NCBI GenBank assembly: GCA_018401955.1
Contig: JAGYJT010000011.1
Span: 20,097-84,096, forward strand
Direction of reading: 5' to 3'
Length of the DNA stretch: 64,000 bases
From: Chitinophagales bacterium
GTDB lineage: Bacteria > Bacteroidota > Bacteroidia > Chitinophagales > CAIOSU01
The notes beneath the pieces are model-generated. The model made no database searches, was not told where the DNA came from, and saw only the letters and a list, made by a program, of their open reading frames with translations. Each line of letters opens with the position of its first letter. Position 1 is the stretch's first letter. The position numbers and the translations under genes are program-made. Below are positions 1-7,392 of this stretch, piece after piece.

Positions 1-1166
1 CACGCATGCGATTCAATCTGTCGGCTACCGGTACTGCCAAAATGGGTGTTACCAAGCGTATGAATTTGGTAATGCAGCAGGCCGTGCGTCCTTATCGCGC
101 AGCAGTAGCAGGTTTGGCAGCTATGGTTATATTGATTGCAGGTGTGGGCGGTTTCTTCACTTTCAACGAAATATCCCAACTGTCTGCAAAAAATGAGATA
201 CTGACAGCCAAAACAGATTCAATCATTAAAGCCAGTGAGGTGGCCAAGGTAGAGTTTTTAGCTACCATTGATGATATGAAGAAAAACAATGACGAGGCTA
301 TAAGCAACCTTTCAAAAAATAATGCTGCGCTAACTGGCAAGTTAAATCACCTCGCCACTCAAAACCAAGAGCTACGGAATGAAGTAACCGTATTGGCTAC
401 AACAGCTCCTAAAAACAGCAATGAAGAGCTTGCGGAAGCCTATGACGGGCTCAAGGCCCATGTTTACTTCCTAGAGGTTACTAAATTTGAATTGCAGTAC
501 CCCGATGGCTCTACCGAGCAGATAAAGTTTGGCTGGACCGGAACTGGATTTATGCTTAATGATGGCAGGTTTGTAACTGCAAGGCATTGTGTGCAGGGGT
601 GGCGCTTTGGCACTGAGGATAATGATATCATAATCAATTCTCTTGAGCAAGCTGGAGTAACTATCAACTTACAGTTCCGTTGTACATCGCCAAACAAGCA
701 GTTTACCTTTAATTATAAAGATTTTAAGGTTAACGACAAGCATGATGAAACTATTAACTTGGCTGACTATGATATGGATGGATACATTAAGCTTGCAGCT
801 CTGGACCGCTATGATTGGGCTTATGTGCAAACAAGCGAAAAAGAAGGTTTGCTTTTTGACAATCAGCTATCGATGTCGTTAAAGGCAGGGTCAAAAGTAT
901 TTGCACTAGGCTTTACTGAAGGTTTTGGTGGTAGCAACAATAGCTCAAGCGTATCGCCAATGCTGGGCGAAGCTACAGTTGGCCAAAGCGGACTGACGGC
1001 AGACGGAAACATTAGTGTAACCAGTAAAGGCTGGGGTGCAGGTAACTCTGGAGGCCCAGTGCTTACCAAAACAAAAGATGGCTTTGGCGTAGTAGGTATC
1101 GTATCATGGGGGCCTCACATTAAGGGCGATATTGGCTTCTTGGTACCCGTTGGCGAAGTAAAGTAA
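1..1166 (+). CDS. FHA-TM-trypsin protein, 5' end cut by window
   Basis: This is the C-terminal part of a membrane-anchored trypsin-like serine protease. The frame is open to the window edge. The first codons (R-M-R-F-N) align with residues 119-123 (R-L-R-Y-N) of the complete paralog at 1233-2759, so the ATG at position 6 is internal and an upstream FHA domain is expected outside the window. Visible are a transmembrane helix (after V-R-P-Y-R-A-A-V-A-G), a predicted coiled coil, and a protease domain with all three catalytic elements: His in T-A-R-H-C, Asp in Y-D-W-A-Y and Ser in G-N-S-G-G-P. By the positive-inside rule the basic FHA side is cytoplasmic and the protease extracytoplasmic (inferred). 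The gene continues into a kinase/phosphatase cluster, which suggests a phosphorylation-linked role. The substrate is unknown. Confidence 0.85.
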   Translation, partial: RMRFNLSATGTAKMGVTKRMNLVMQQAVRPYRAAVAGLAAMVILIAGVGGFFTFNEISQLSAKNEILTAKTDSIIKASEVAKVEFLATIDDMKKNNDEAISNLSKNNAALTGKLNHLATQNQELRNEVTVLATTAPKNSNEELAEAYDGLKAHVYFLEVTKFELQYPDGSTEQIKFGWTGTGFMLNDGRFVTARHCVQGWRFGTEDNDIIINSLEQAGVTINLQFRCTSPNKQFTFNYKDFKVNDKHDETINLADYDMDGYIKLAALDRYDWAYVQTSEKEGLLFDNQLSMSLKAGSKVFALGFTEGFGGSNNSSSVSPMLGEATVGQSGLTADGNISVTSKGWGAGNSGGPVLTKTKDGFGVVGIVSWGPHIKGDIGFLVPVGEVK

Positions 1167-1178
1167 GAAGGTAATAAA

Positions 1179-1208
1179 TTGACTAAATATTGGTTTTCAC
1201 TATATTTG
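1179..1208 (+). promoter_or_regulatory. Bacteroidota-type promoter before second FHA-trypsin gene
   Basis: TTG at 1179-1181, a 19-nt spacer and TATATTTG at 1201-1208 match the Bacteroidota consensus (TTG, about 19 nt, TAnnTTTG). Transcription would start near 1214, giving a leader of about 18 nt before the ATG at 1233. The second protease and the genes after it could therefore be expressed apart from the first copy. Confidence 0.6.
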
Positions 1209-1232
1209 ATGTTGAACAGAACTTAAAATAAT

Positions 1233-2759
1233 ATGGCAGCTAGAGTAACCAAAGCGTTAACAACCGGAATGAAAGTGCTAGGGGGCGGTGATGTACCTGC
1301 GTACACCCTTGAGCATCTTACCAGTACCAGTAAACATCCTGCAGGGTCATTTGAGACAATTGTGATTCCGTATGTTGAGTTGGGGCGAGATAGCACTTGC
1401 GCCGTAAGGTACAATGATGATTTAAATACCGTGAGTCGCAAGCATGCTGCTATTGAGCGGGTGGGTAATGACGTGGTGATTAAAAACCTGAGCAACACCA
1501 ACCCGACTCTGGTAAATGGCAGGCCGGTTAAAAACCAGTATTTCCTTAATAATGGAGATGAAATTCAACTCTCCATGGAAGGGCCACGATTACGGTACAA
1601 TGTTACTACTACCGGAACAGCTAAAATGGGTGTTACCCAGCGCATGAACTTGGTTATGAGCCAGGCAGTGCGTCCTTATCGTGCGGCTGTTGCAGGCTTG
1701 GCAAGTATGGTTTTATTGGTGGGTGTGGTGGGCGCTTTCTTTATTTTTCGTCAAAGCCAAGACATTACTGTGCTTGCCGAGAATAATGAAAAACTTAAGA
1801 TGCAAGCTGACTCTTTATTACTTGAGCAGAAGAAGGCAAGAGAAGAGTTTACGGCAAACATTGAGGCAGTTAAAACGCAAAGCATGGAAGATGTTAAGCG
1901 TTTGAAAAAGGAGAATGCCAACCTTGCCGGAATGGTTAAAAACCTAAGTGACCAAAACAAGCAGATAATTGAGGGAGTAAATGTATTGGGCACCGCACCT
2001 GGAGCAAACCAACAGCTTTCTACAGTTTACGATGCAGTTAAAGAGCATGTTTACTTTATGAGCGTTAGTAAATTTGAGCTTGACTACGGTGGGGGGCAAA
2101 CTGAGCAAATTGATTTTGGGTGGACCTGTACCGGTTTTTTGGTTGATGATGGCAAATTTGTCACTGCAAGGCACTGCATACAAGGATGGCGTTTTCTAAA
2201 TGCAGATTCGCCAGAGGCAATGATTTATTTGAACTCATTGGAGCAAGAAGGAGTAAAATTTAATGTTGTAATTGATTGTACATCGCCAACCAATCAATTT
2301 CAGATTACTTATAAAGATGCAAAGCTTAATGATAGAAATGATCAAGAAGTATCGGGTGAAGACGACAACGGAAATAATATTACCGTTAAACTAGCTGCAC
2401 TTGATAAAGATGATTGGGCTTATGTGCCAACTGGAAAAACCTCAACCTTGAAATTTGATGCTTCGCTTTCGAAAAGCTTAAAAGCTGGCGACAGGGTAAT
2501 GATACTTGGCTATTCTTATGGGTTAGGTGGTAGTGGCAATGTAGCTGATGTAGCTCCACTGTTGTCAGAGTCTACGGTTGCGCAAAATGGGGTAAACCCA
2601 GAAGGTTCAATAAGCTTGACGAATAGAAATTTTGGTCAAGGCAACTCAGGTGGCCCGGTATTGATAAACACCCCTGATGGGTATAAGGCTATTGGCATAG
2701 TTTCTGCTGGAATGGGCGCCGAAATCGGGTTTATAGTACCGATAGGAGAACTTAAGTAA
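1233..2759 (+). CDS. FHA-transmembrane-coiled coil-trypsin protease
   Basis: This 508-aa protein joins a phosphothreonine reader to a protease. The FHA domain covers about 45-125, with Gly51-Arg52, the Ser69-Arg70-x-His/Asn-type core (S-R-K-H) and Asn95-Gly96. One transmembrane helix lies at about 152-173, a predicted coiled coil at about 178-248, and a chymotrypsin-fold protease at about 265-505. The catalytic triad reads His314 (T-A-R-H-C), Asp394 (D-D-W-A-Y) and Ser472 (G-N-S-G-G-P). A single helix after a basic segment predicts a cytoplasmic FHA and a periplasmic protease. It is a clear tandem duplicate of the preceding gene. PP2C phosphatase, FHA adaptor and FHA-kinase genes follow in the same direction. 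FHA domains bind phosphothreonine peptides; inside-out control of the protease is my inference. Confidence 0.88.
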   Translation: MAARVTKALTTGMKVLGGGDVPAYTLEHLTSTSKHPAGSFETIVIPYVELGRDSTCAVRYNDDLNTVSRKHAAIERVGNDVVIKNLSNTNPTLVNGRPVKNQYFLNNGDEIQLSMEGPRLRYNVTTTGTAKMGVTQRMNLVMSQAVRPYRAAVAGLASMVLLVGVVGAFFIFRQSQDITVLAENNEKLKMQADSLLLEQKKAREEFTANIEAVKTQSMEDVKRLKKENANLAGMVKNLSDQNKQIIEGVNVLGTAPGANQQLSTVYDAVKEHVYFMSVSKFELDYGGGQTEQIDFGWTCTGFLVDDGKFVTARHCIQGWRFLNADSPEAMIYLNSLEQEGVKFNVVIDCTSPTNQFQITYKDAKLNDRNDQEVSGEDDNGNNITVKLAALDKDDWAYVPTGKTSTLKFDASLSKSLKAGDRVMILGYSYGLGGSGNVADVAPLLSESTVAQNGVNPEGSISLTNRNFGQGNSGGPVLINTPDGYKAIGIVSAGMGAEIGFIVPIGELK

Positions 2760-2774
2760 ACTAGAAAAGTACAC

Positions 2775-3560
2775 ATGCAGAAGGGATTATTCTTATTTAT
2801 ATTAACAGTTACTGCAACCCTTGCCATGGCACAACCTGGCAAAGGCCTAGATTTGAATTTGTTTAAAGACCGCAACCAAACGGTTAAAGATGCCGTAGCC
2901 CCAGGCTTGTATTTGGTGCGCCAAGAGTTTATCGCTATTGACTCAGCTGGAAAAGAATATGGGTTTAATAATCAGGATAACTTTGGTACCGTTTATTCTA
3001 TCGGTATCAAAATAAAAGAGGGGCTGTTGTTGCCGTCTACTTTTAATACCCCGGGATTATTTGATACTAACTTTGACCCATATCGCGGCAATTATACCAC
3101 CCGTACCAGCAAAATGCAAAGCAGGATGGTTGATAGTTTAAACTATCAAACCCTAAATGTTACTGATTTGAAACCGGAGGTGCCGAGAGTGGAGCAGGCT
3201 CCTGCTGAGGACTTCTTCACGTTGAAAGACTATGCGGATATAAAATCAGGAAAGCTGGTGATGTTGTATGCCGATGATATGGCGCAAATTGACCAAGCGA
3301 CTATAAAGTCAAACATTATCCAAGTAGACGATATTGAGTGGGACGATAAGGGCATTGCTCAACCAAAGGGGATACTGATTGGTAACAAAAGTTTGATAGG
3401 GGGAGTACTTTTCCACGAAGAAATATCATTTGGTAACGTACTGTACCAGCCAGTAGCGTATTATGAGTTTTTAAATGGTTCGTGGATGTTAAGGGCTATT
3501 GATATCAAGCAATCGCCAGCAGGAGGTCTTAATCCTATTGATAAAAAGAAGAAGAAATAA
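2775..3560 (+). CDS. secreted protein of unknown function
   Basis: A 261-aa protein with a clear signal peptide (about 1-19, cleavage near M-A-Q) and a Lys-rich C-terminus. I recognise no catalytic motif or named domain; the mature part looks like a mixed beta-rich globular protein. It starts 15 nt after the FHA-trypsin gene and ends 8 nt before the PP2C gene, so it is almost certainly cotranscribed with them. Being exported and sitting between a predicted periplasmic protease and the phosphatase, it could be a protease partner, substrate or inhibitor. That is inference from position only. Confidence 0.75.
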   Translation: MQKGLFLFILTVTATLAMAQPGKGLDLNLFKDRNQTVKDAVAPGLYLVRQEFIAIDSAGKEYGFNNQDNFGTVYSIGIKIKEGLLLPSTFNTPGLFDTNFDPYRGNYTTRTSKMQSRMVDSLNYQTLNVTDLKPEVPRVEQAPAEDFFTLKDYADIKSGKLVMLYADDMAQIDQATIKSNIIQVDDIEWDDKGIAQPKGILIGNKSLIGGVLFHEEISFGNVLYQPVAYYEFLNGSWMLRAIDIKQSPAGGLNPIDKKKKK

Positions 3561-3568
3561 CCTAAGCT

Positions 3569-5005
3569 ATGAAAGTTGAAATCTTCGGTAGTACGGATGT
3601 TGGGCAGGTGCGCGACCATAATGAGGATAACTTTGTGTTGTGCAAAGACCTCACCAACCAAGATTGGACTTATAAACGCGATGAGCAGTTTGACTTAGGT
3701 AAACTTGGGGCAGTACTATTTGTAGCTGATGGCATGGGTGGCGCAAATGCAGGTGAAGTAGCCTCTGACATGGCTCAGGCGAGCATAGAAGCAGAGTTTA
3801 GGAAAATAACCGCGCTGCCAGGAGATGACCAAGCAATATTAAGTTTTATAAAGAAAATAATAGTAAAGGCCCACCAAACCATTGTACAGCATACCATGGA
3901 AGACCCTACCACCGCAGGTATGGGTACAACTGCTGTTGTATGTTGGATAGTAAATGACAAAGCGTATGTAGCATGGTCAGGCGATAGTCGCATGTATTTG
4001 TATCGTGATGGTGCGGATTTTTACCCGATAACCGATGACCATTCAATTGTTTGGGAATTGGTTAAAAATGGACAACTAACTACCGAAGAGGCACGGTTGC
4101 ACGAGAATAGCAACATTATTACGCAGAGTCTTGGAGATGAGTCACGTGCACCAAAGCCCGATGCCAAAATGGTGCCGTTGCAAAAAGGTGATAGGGTAAT
4201 GCTTTGTAGCGACGGGTTAAATGGCATGGTTAGCGATAATATGCTTGGTGGCATATTAAGCGGTAGGTTAAGCACCGCCGAAACTTGCAAAGAGTTGATA
4301 CATGCTGCCAATGCCGCAGGTGGCACTGATAACATTACCGTGCTTATGCTAGATGTATTAGATGGCGTAAAAGGTAAACCGGTGGCAGGTTCATCTTCAA
4401 ACGTGGTTACCGCCGCATCTCGAGGAGGTACGCCCATTAACACTGTCGCTTCAAAAAGTGGTACCAATAAAGGAGTAATTGCAGGAATAGTAATTGTTTT
4501 GGTAATTATCGCAGCTGTGTTCTTTTTATTAACTAAACCAGGAAGTGGCGAAGTAGTTATCGATGATAAGGATACTTTGGTAAACCCAATAGACACGACA
4601 TTAATAGATACTCCTATTGAAGATCCAAGCAATGAGCCAACCACCATACCGGTTGATGAACCAGCTAATAATAACACAACTCCCAATACGCCGAGTGGCA
4701 ATAATACAACCGTTACTAGTACACCTAATCAATCCAATACACCTAGTAATACCAATCAACCGCCAGCCAATATCGCCCCCAGCCCTAGTGACCAGCCACC
4801 AGTAACAGATGGTGAGAAACCTGATGAGCCAGCAGACAATAATACCACTAAAACCATCACGCCTAAGGATACTGCTGACTTACCAGGTGGTAAGATAAAG
4901 CAGCGGAATGATACCGTTAAAAACGATGCCCCTGGTAGTATTACACCTCGTAAACCTGGGCCAGATTTGCCGTCGGGCAATTTGAACCCTGATAGTGGTA
5001 AATAA
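3569..5005 (+). CDS. membrane-anchored PP2C-family Ser/Thr phosphatase
   Basis: This 478-aa protein should dephosphorylate Ser/Thr phosphoproteins using two metal ions. The PP2C domain spans about 1-262 and keeps its metal-binding motifs: R-D-H-N-E-D-N near 15-21, Asp54-Gly55 in A-D-G-M-G-G, Asp215 in C-S-D-G-L and Asp254 in G-G-T-D-N-I. A transmembrane helix follows at about 303-322. The last roughly 155 residues are low complexity, rich in Thr, Pro, Asn and Asp, and predicted to lie outside the cytoplasm. The gene sits between the protease pair and the FHA-kinase, so it is the likely opposing enzyme of that kinase. The extracytoplasmic tail is unusual for PrpC/Stp1-like phosphatases and may be a wall-spanning spacer (inference). 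Confidence 0.92.
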   Translation: MKVEIFGSTDVGQVRDHNEDNFVLCKDLTNQDWTYKRDEQFDLGKLGAVLFVADGMGGANAGEVASDMAQASIEAEFRKITALPGDDQAILSFIKKIIVKAHQTIVQHTMEDPTTAGMGTTAVVCWIVNDKAYVAWSGDSRMYLYRDGADFYPITDDHSIVWELVKNGQLTTEEARLHENSNIITQSLGDESRAPKPDAKMVPLQKGDRVMLCSDGLNGMVSDNMLGGILSGRLSTAETCKELIHAANAAGGTDNITVLMLDVLDGVKGKPVAGSSSNVVTAASRGGTPINTVASKSGTNKGVIAGIVIVLVIIAAVFFLLTKPGSGEVVIDDKDTLVNPIDTTLIDTPIEDPSNEPTTIPVDEPANNNTTPNTPSGNNTTVTSTPNQSNTPSNTNQPPANIAPSPSDQPPVTDGEKPDEPADNNTTKTITPKDTADLPGGKIKQRNDTVKNDAPGSITPRKPGPDLPSGNLNPDSGK

Positions 5006-5040
5006 GTGATTAAAAAATACAACTAACTAAAGCGATACCT

Positions 5041-5841
5041 ATGATACGTTGCCAAGAATGTGGTTTTACCAACGAAGCAGATACCAAGGTTTGTAAAAAA
5101 TGTGGCTCACCTTTAGGTGTAGATGCAGGAAATTCTGCACCCGGTGCACCAAAAGGTGGCGCCGCTGGAGGAAACCCAACCATGATAGGTGGTGCAGCAT
5201 CTTCCCCAGCATGGGATGGGAACGATACTCCGGCTGGCAATAGCGGCCGATTGTCAAACCCTACCATAGTTGGTGGGCAATCAAACATGCCAGCTTGGGA
5301 TGAACGCAGCCCAACATCACCGGCAAATAGTAATCCAACTAGTCCAGCGGGCAACGTTGCCAAATGCCCAGCTTGCGGTTTTTATCCATTGCGTAATGAG
5401 GTTTCAGCAAGTAACCCTTGCCCTAATTGTGGTAATGCGGGTGACGCTAGTGCCGTTGCTTCTCAACAAGCATCACAACCAGCAGCGGCTAGTCATCAAA
5501 TGCAAAAGGCAAGTGCGGCAAATAAAACCTTGCTTTTGGGCGACTTGTCACCAGAGGAAGACACAAAACCCGAGTTTGTACTTACTGAGGAACGCAGCCA
5601 AACAGGTAAAGAGTTTGCCGGTGAAACTGTAGTGGTTAATCGCGACAATCTAGATGCCGGAAATATGAGCATATCTGGCCAAGAGCATGCCAGTTTTGTA
5701 TTTGAAGATGGTAAATGGTATCTAAACGATAAAAGCTCTAATGGAGCAACATTTGTACAGGTACAAGGTAAGGTTGAACTTTCTGAAGGTACCAAAATAT
5801 TGATGGGCAATCGCATATATACATTTGAAAGCAAGAAATGA
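5041..5841 (+). CDS. zinc-ribbon/FHA adaptor protein
   Basis: A 266-aa cytoplasmic protein without a signal peptide. An N-terminal zinc ribbon uses Cys4, Cys7, Cys18 and Cys21; a second uses Cys109, Cys112, Cys127 and Cys130. The C-terminal part (about 180-264) is an FHA fold with a diverged phosphopeptide site: the core reads S-G-Q-E-H-A rather than S-R-x-H, and N-D-K-S-S-N-G-A supplies the usual Asn-Gly. The linkers repeat a short threonine motif (N-P-T-M-I-G-G at 45-51, N-P-T-I-V-G-G at 73-79, then K-T-L-L-L-G and E-T-V-V-V-N). These are candidate kinase sites. Placed between phosphatase and kinase genes and only 3 nt before the latter, it is probably their substrate or scaffold (inference). 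Confidence 0.85.
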   Translation: MIRCQECGFTNEADTKVCKKCGSPLGVDAGNSAPGAPKGGAAGGNPTMIGGAASSPAWDGNDTPAGNSGRLSNPTIVGGQSNMPAWDERSPTSPANSNPTSPAGNVAKCPACGFYPLRNEVSASNPCPNCGNAGDASAVASQQASQPAAASHQMQKASAANKTLLLGDLSPEEDTKPEFVLTEERSQTGKEFAGETVVVNRDNLDAGNMSISGQEHASFVFEDGKWYLNDKSSNGATFVQVQGKVELSEGTKILMGNRIYTFESKK

Positions 5842-5844
5842 CCT

Positions 5845-7173
5845 GTGAGCACCCCAAATTTTACACCCGAGAAAGTTGATATAGTCCCTGGATATGTTTT
5901 TTCCAGTGAGCGTGGCTCATATAGAGTAATTAAGGAGCTAGGCGAGGGCGGCTTTGGCAGTGTGTACCTAGTAGAAGGGCAAGGTAAGAAATATGCTTTG
6001 AAGATTACAAAAATGTGGAATTTTCTACCGCAGGAGCGTCAAGAATATGCGAAGCGTTTCAGGCAAGAGTATGAGCATGGAAGCAACCTTGACTCTGAGT
6101 TTGTAGTGCGTAGCCACGATTTTCACCATGTTGGTGGAAACCCCTATATGATTATGGACTTGTGCCCGGGCGGCTCATTGAGGGATATGGTGGGTAAACC
6201 ATTGCCGCCTGCTGAAATAAACAGAATTGCATACGGAATATTAAAAGGCTTGGATACATTGCACAGCAAGGGAATTATCCATCGCGACATTAAGCCGGAG
6301 AACATTTTGTTTAATGAAAACAAGAATACGGCCTTAGCAGATTTTGGTATATCGGCTTCAATAAAAAAGCGCCATACCATTACCAATTTCAGGGGACATG
6401 CCAAGCAAGTATTTGCTACCGGCACATACTCTCCACCTGAGCAAAGCGATCCTACCAAGGCATTTAAGGTAATGGGTAACACCAATGATATTTATGCCTT
6501 TGGCGTGGTGATGTATGAATTGCTCACCAAGGGCACATTACCCTATGGAGATTTTGATGCTTATATTGCCGATATGGCAGGCTACGAGGCAAGAAAGAAA
6601 GAAGGAACTTGGGATCGAAGCCTATTAGAACGAAGTGTTACAGATAGAATTTGGCTGGATGTAATTGACAAATGCCTTCGACCAGAAGCCACCGAGCGAT
6701 ATCAGTTTGCAACCGAGATAATTGATAAATTAAATTTAGGTGCAGGGTATTCCGTTCTTCGCAAAGAACCGATACCTGTATTGCCCCATCATCAGTGGAT
6801 ACTTAAAGTAATGAACGGTGATGAAATTGGCAGGGGTTATAACTTAACCAACTTACTTAACCTACAGGGCAAAAAACTACTTACCATAGGGTGGTTTAAT
6901 CCTGAAAGCCCTTTTACCAATGATTTAGGTATAGTGGAGCAATATACCAACTACATCTCCAATTTTCACGCAACGCTTGAATACGATTCGGCCAGTAATT
7001 ACTGGTATGTGCGCGATGGACAATGGCGCAACAAACAAGGAGTGCCAGGCTGGTACCGCTCTACCAATGGAGTTTTAGTAAACTCTATGCCAGTTGATGA
7101 TAGGGGAGTGATGCTTCATCCGGAGGATATTGTTACCATAGGTGATACCACTATACAGGTTGTCATTCAATAA
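5845..7173 (+). CDS. Ser/Thr protein kinase with C-terminal FHA domain
   Basis: A 442-aa Hanks-type kinase fused to an FHA domain. The kinase lobe (about 24-297) has the Gly loop (G-E-G-G-F-G at 33-38), Lys53 in A-L-K, the catalytic loop H-R-D at 146-148 with K150 and N153, and D-F-G at 166-168. The FHA domain is at about 344-440, with S372/H375 and N408-G409 in the expected places. There is no transmembrane segment, unlike PknB-type receptors, so it acts in the cytoplasm. The only workable start is GTG at 5845, 3 nt after the adaptor stop. It is the last gene of the signalling cluster. Candidate substrates are its own activation loop, the adaptor's repeated Thr motifs and the FHA-proteases' partners (inference). 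Confidence 0.93.
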   Translation: MSTPNFTPEKVDIVPGYVFSSERGSYRVIKELGEGGFGSVYLVEGQGKKYALKITKMWNFLPQERQEYAKRFRQEYEHGSNLDSEFVVRSHDFHHVGGNPYMIMDLCPGGSLRDMVGKPLPPAEINRIAYGILKGLDTLHSKGIIHRDIKPENILFNENKNTALADFGISASIKKRHTITNFRGHAKQVFATGTYSPPEQSDPTKAFKVMGNTNDIYAFGVVMYELLTKGTLPYGDFDAYIADMAGYEARKKEGTWDRSLLERSVTDRIWLDVIDKCLRPEATERYQFATEIIDKLNLGAGYSVLRKEPIPVLPHHQWILKVMNGDEIGRGYNLTNLLNLQGKKLLTIGWFNPESPFTNDLGIVEQYTNYISNFHATLEYDSASNYWYVRDGQWRNKQGVPGWYRSTNGVLVNSMPVDDRGVMLHPEDIVTIGDTTIQVVIQ

Positions 7174-7392
7174 TGCTTTTAAACGTAACGTTTCACTTCA
7201 CCGTTTTTTGATTCTGACTTGTAAATTAACTTTAACTTTATTGTTGTAATTTATTGATTTGCAATTTTATATCTGATGGGTTATCAATTCAATTTAAGCT
7301 GTGATTTTCGTTGTTTTTGAATAATTTTGGCTCTCGCTTCGCTATTCTTGATGGTAGTTGTATATTGAGGTTGTATCAAAAATGGAGTATGT
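7174..7392 (+). other. AT-rich intergenic region with a candidate -7 box
   Basis: This gap separates the signalling cluster from the dehydrogenase gene. No coding region is supported. TAATTTTG at 7322-7329 fits the -7 consensus but has only CTG at the expected upstream element, so promoter support is moderate; it would give a leader of about 55 nt. The weak inverted repeat AAACG-TAA-CGTTT just after the kinase gene has no clear T-tract. Confidence 0.35.

Noticed and set aside
4021..4701. Minus-strand open frame of 226 aa inside the PP2C gene
   Set aside because: It is opposite a clear PP2C coding frame and its low-complexity tail; the predicted peptide has no domain and no start context.
1..7173. 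Type VI secretion accessory locus (kinase, phosphatase, FHA)
   Set aside because: No T6SS structural genes are present, and the trypsin-transmembrane fusion is not part of the known Ppk/Ppp/Fha module.
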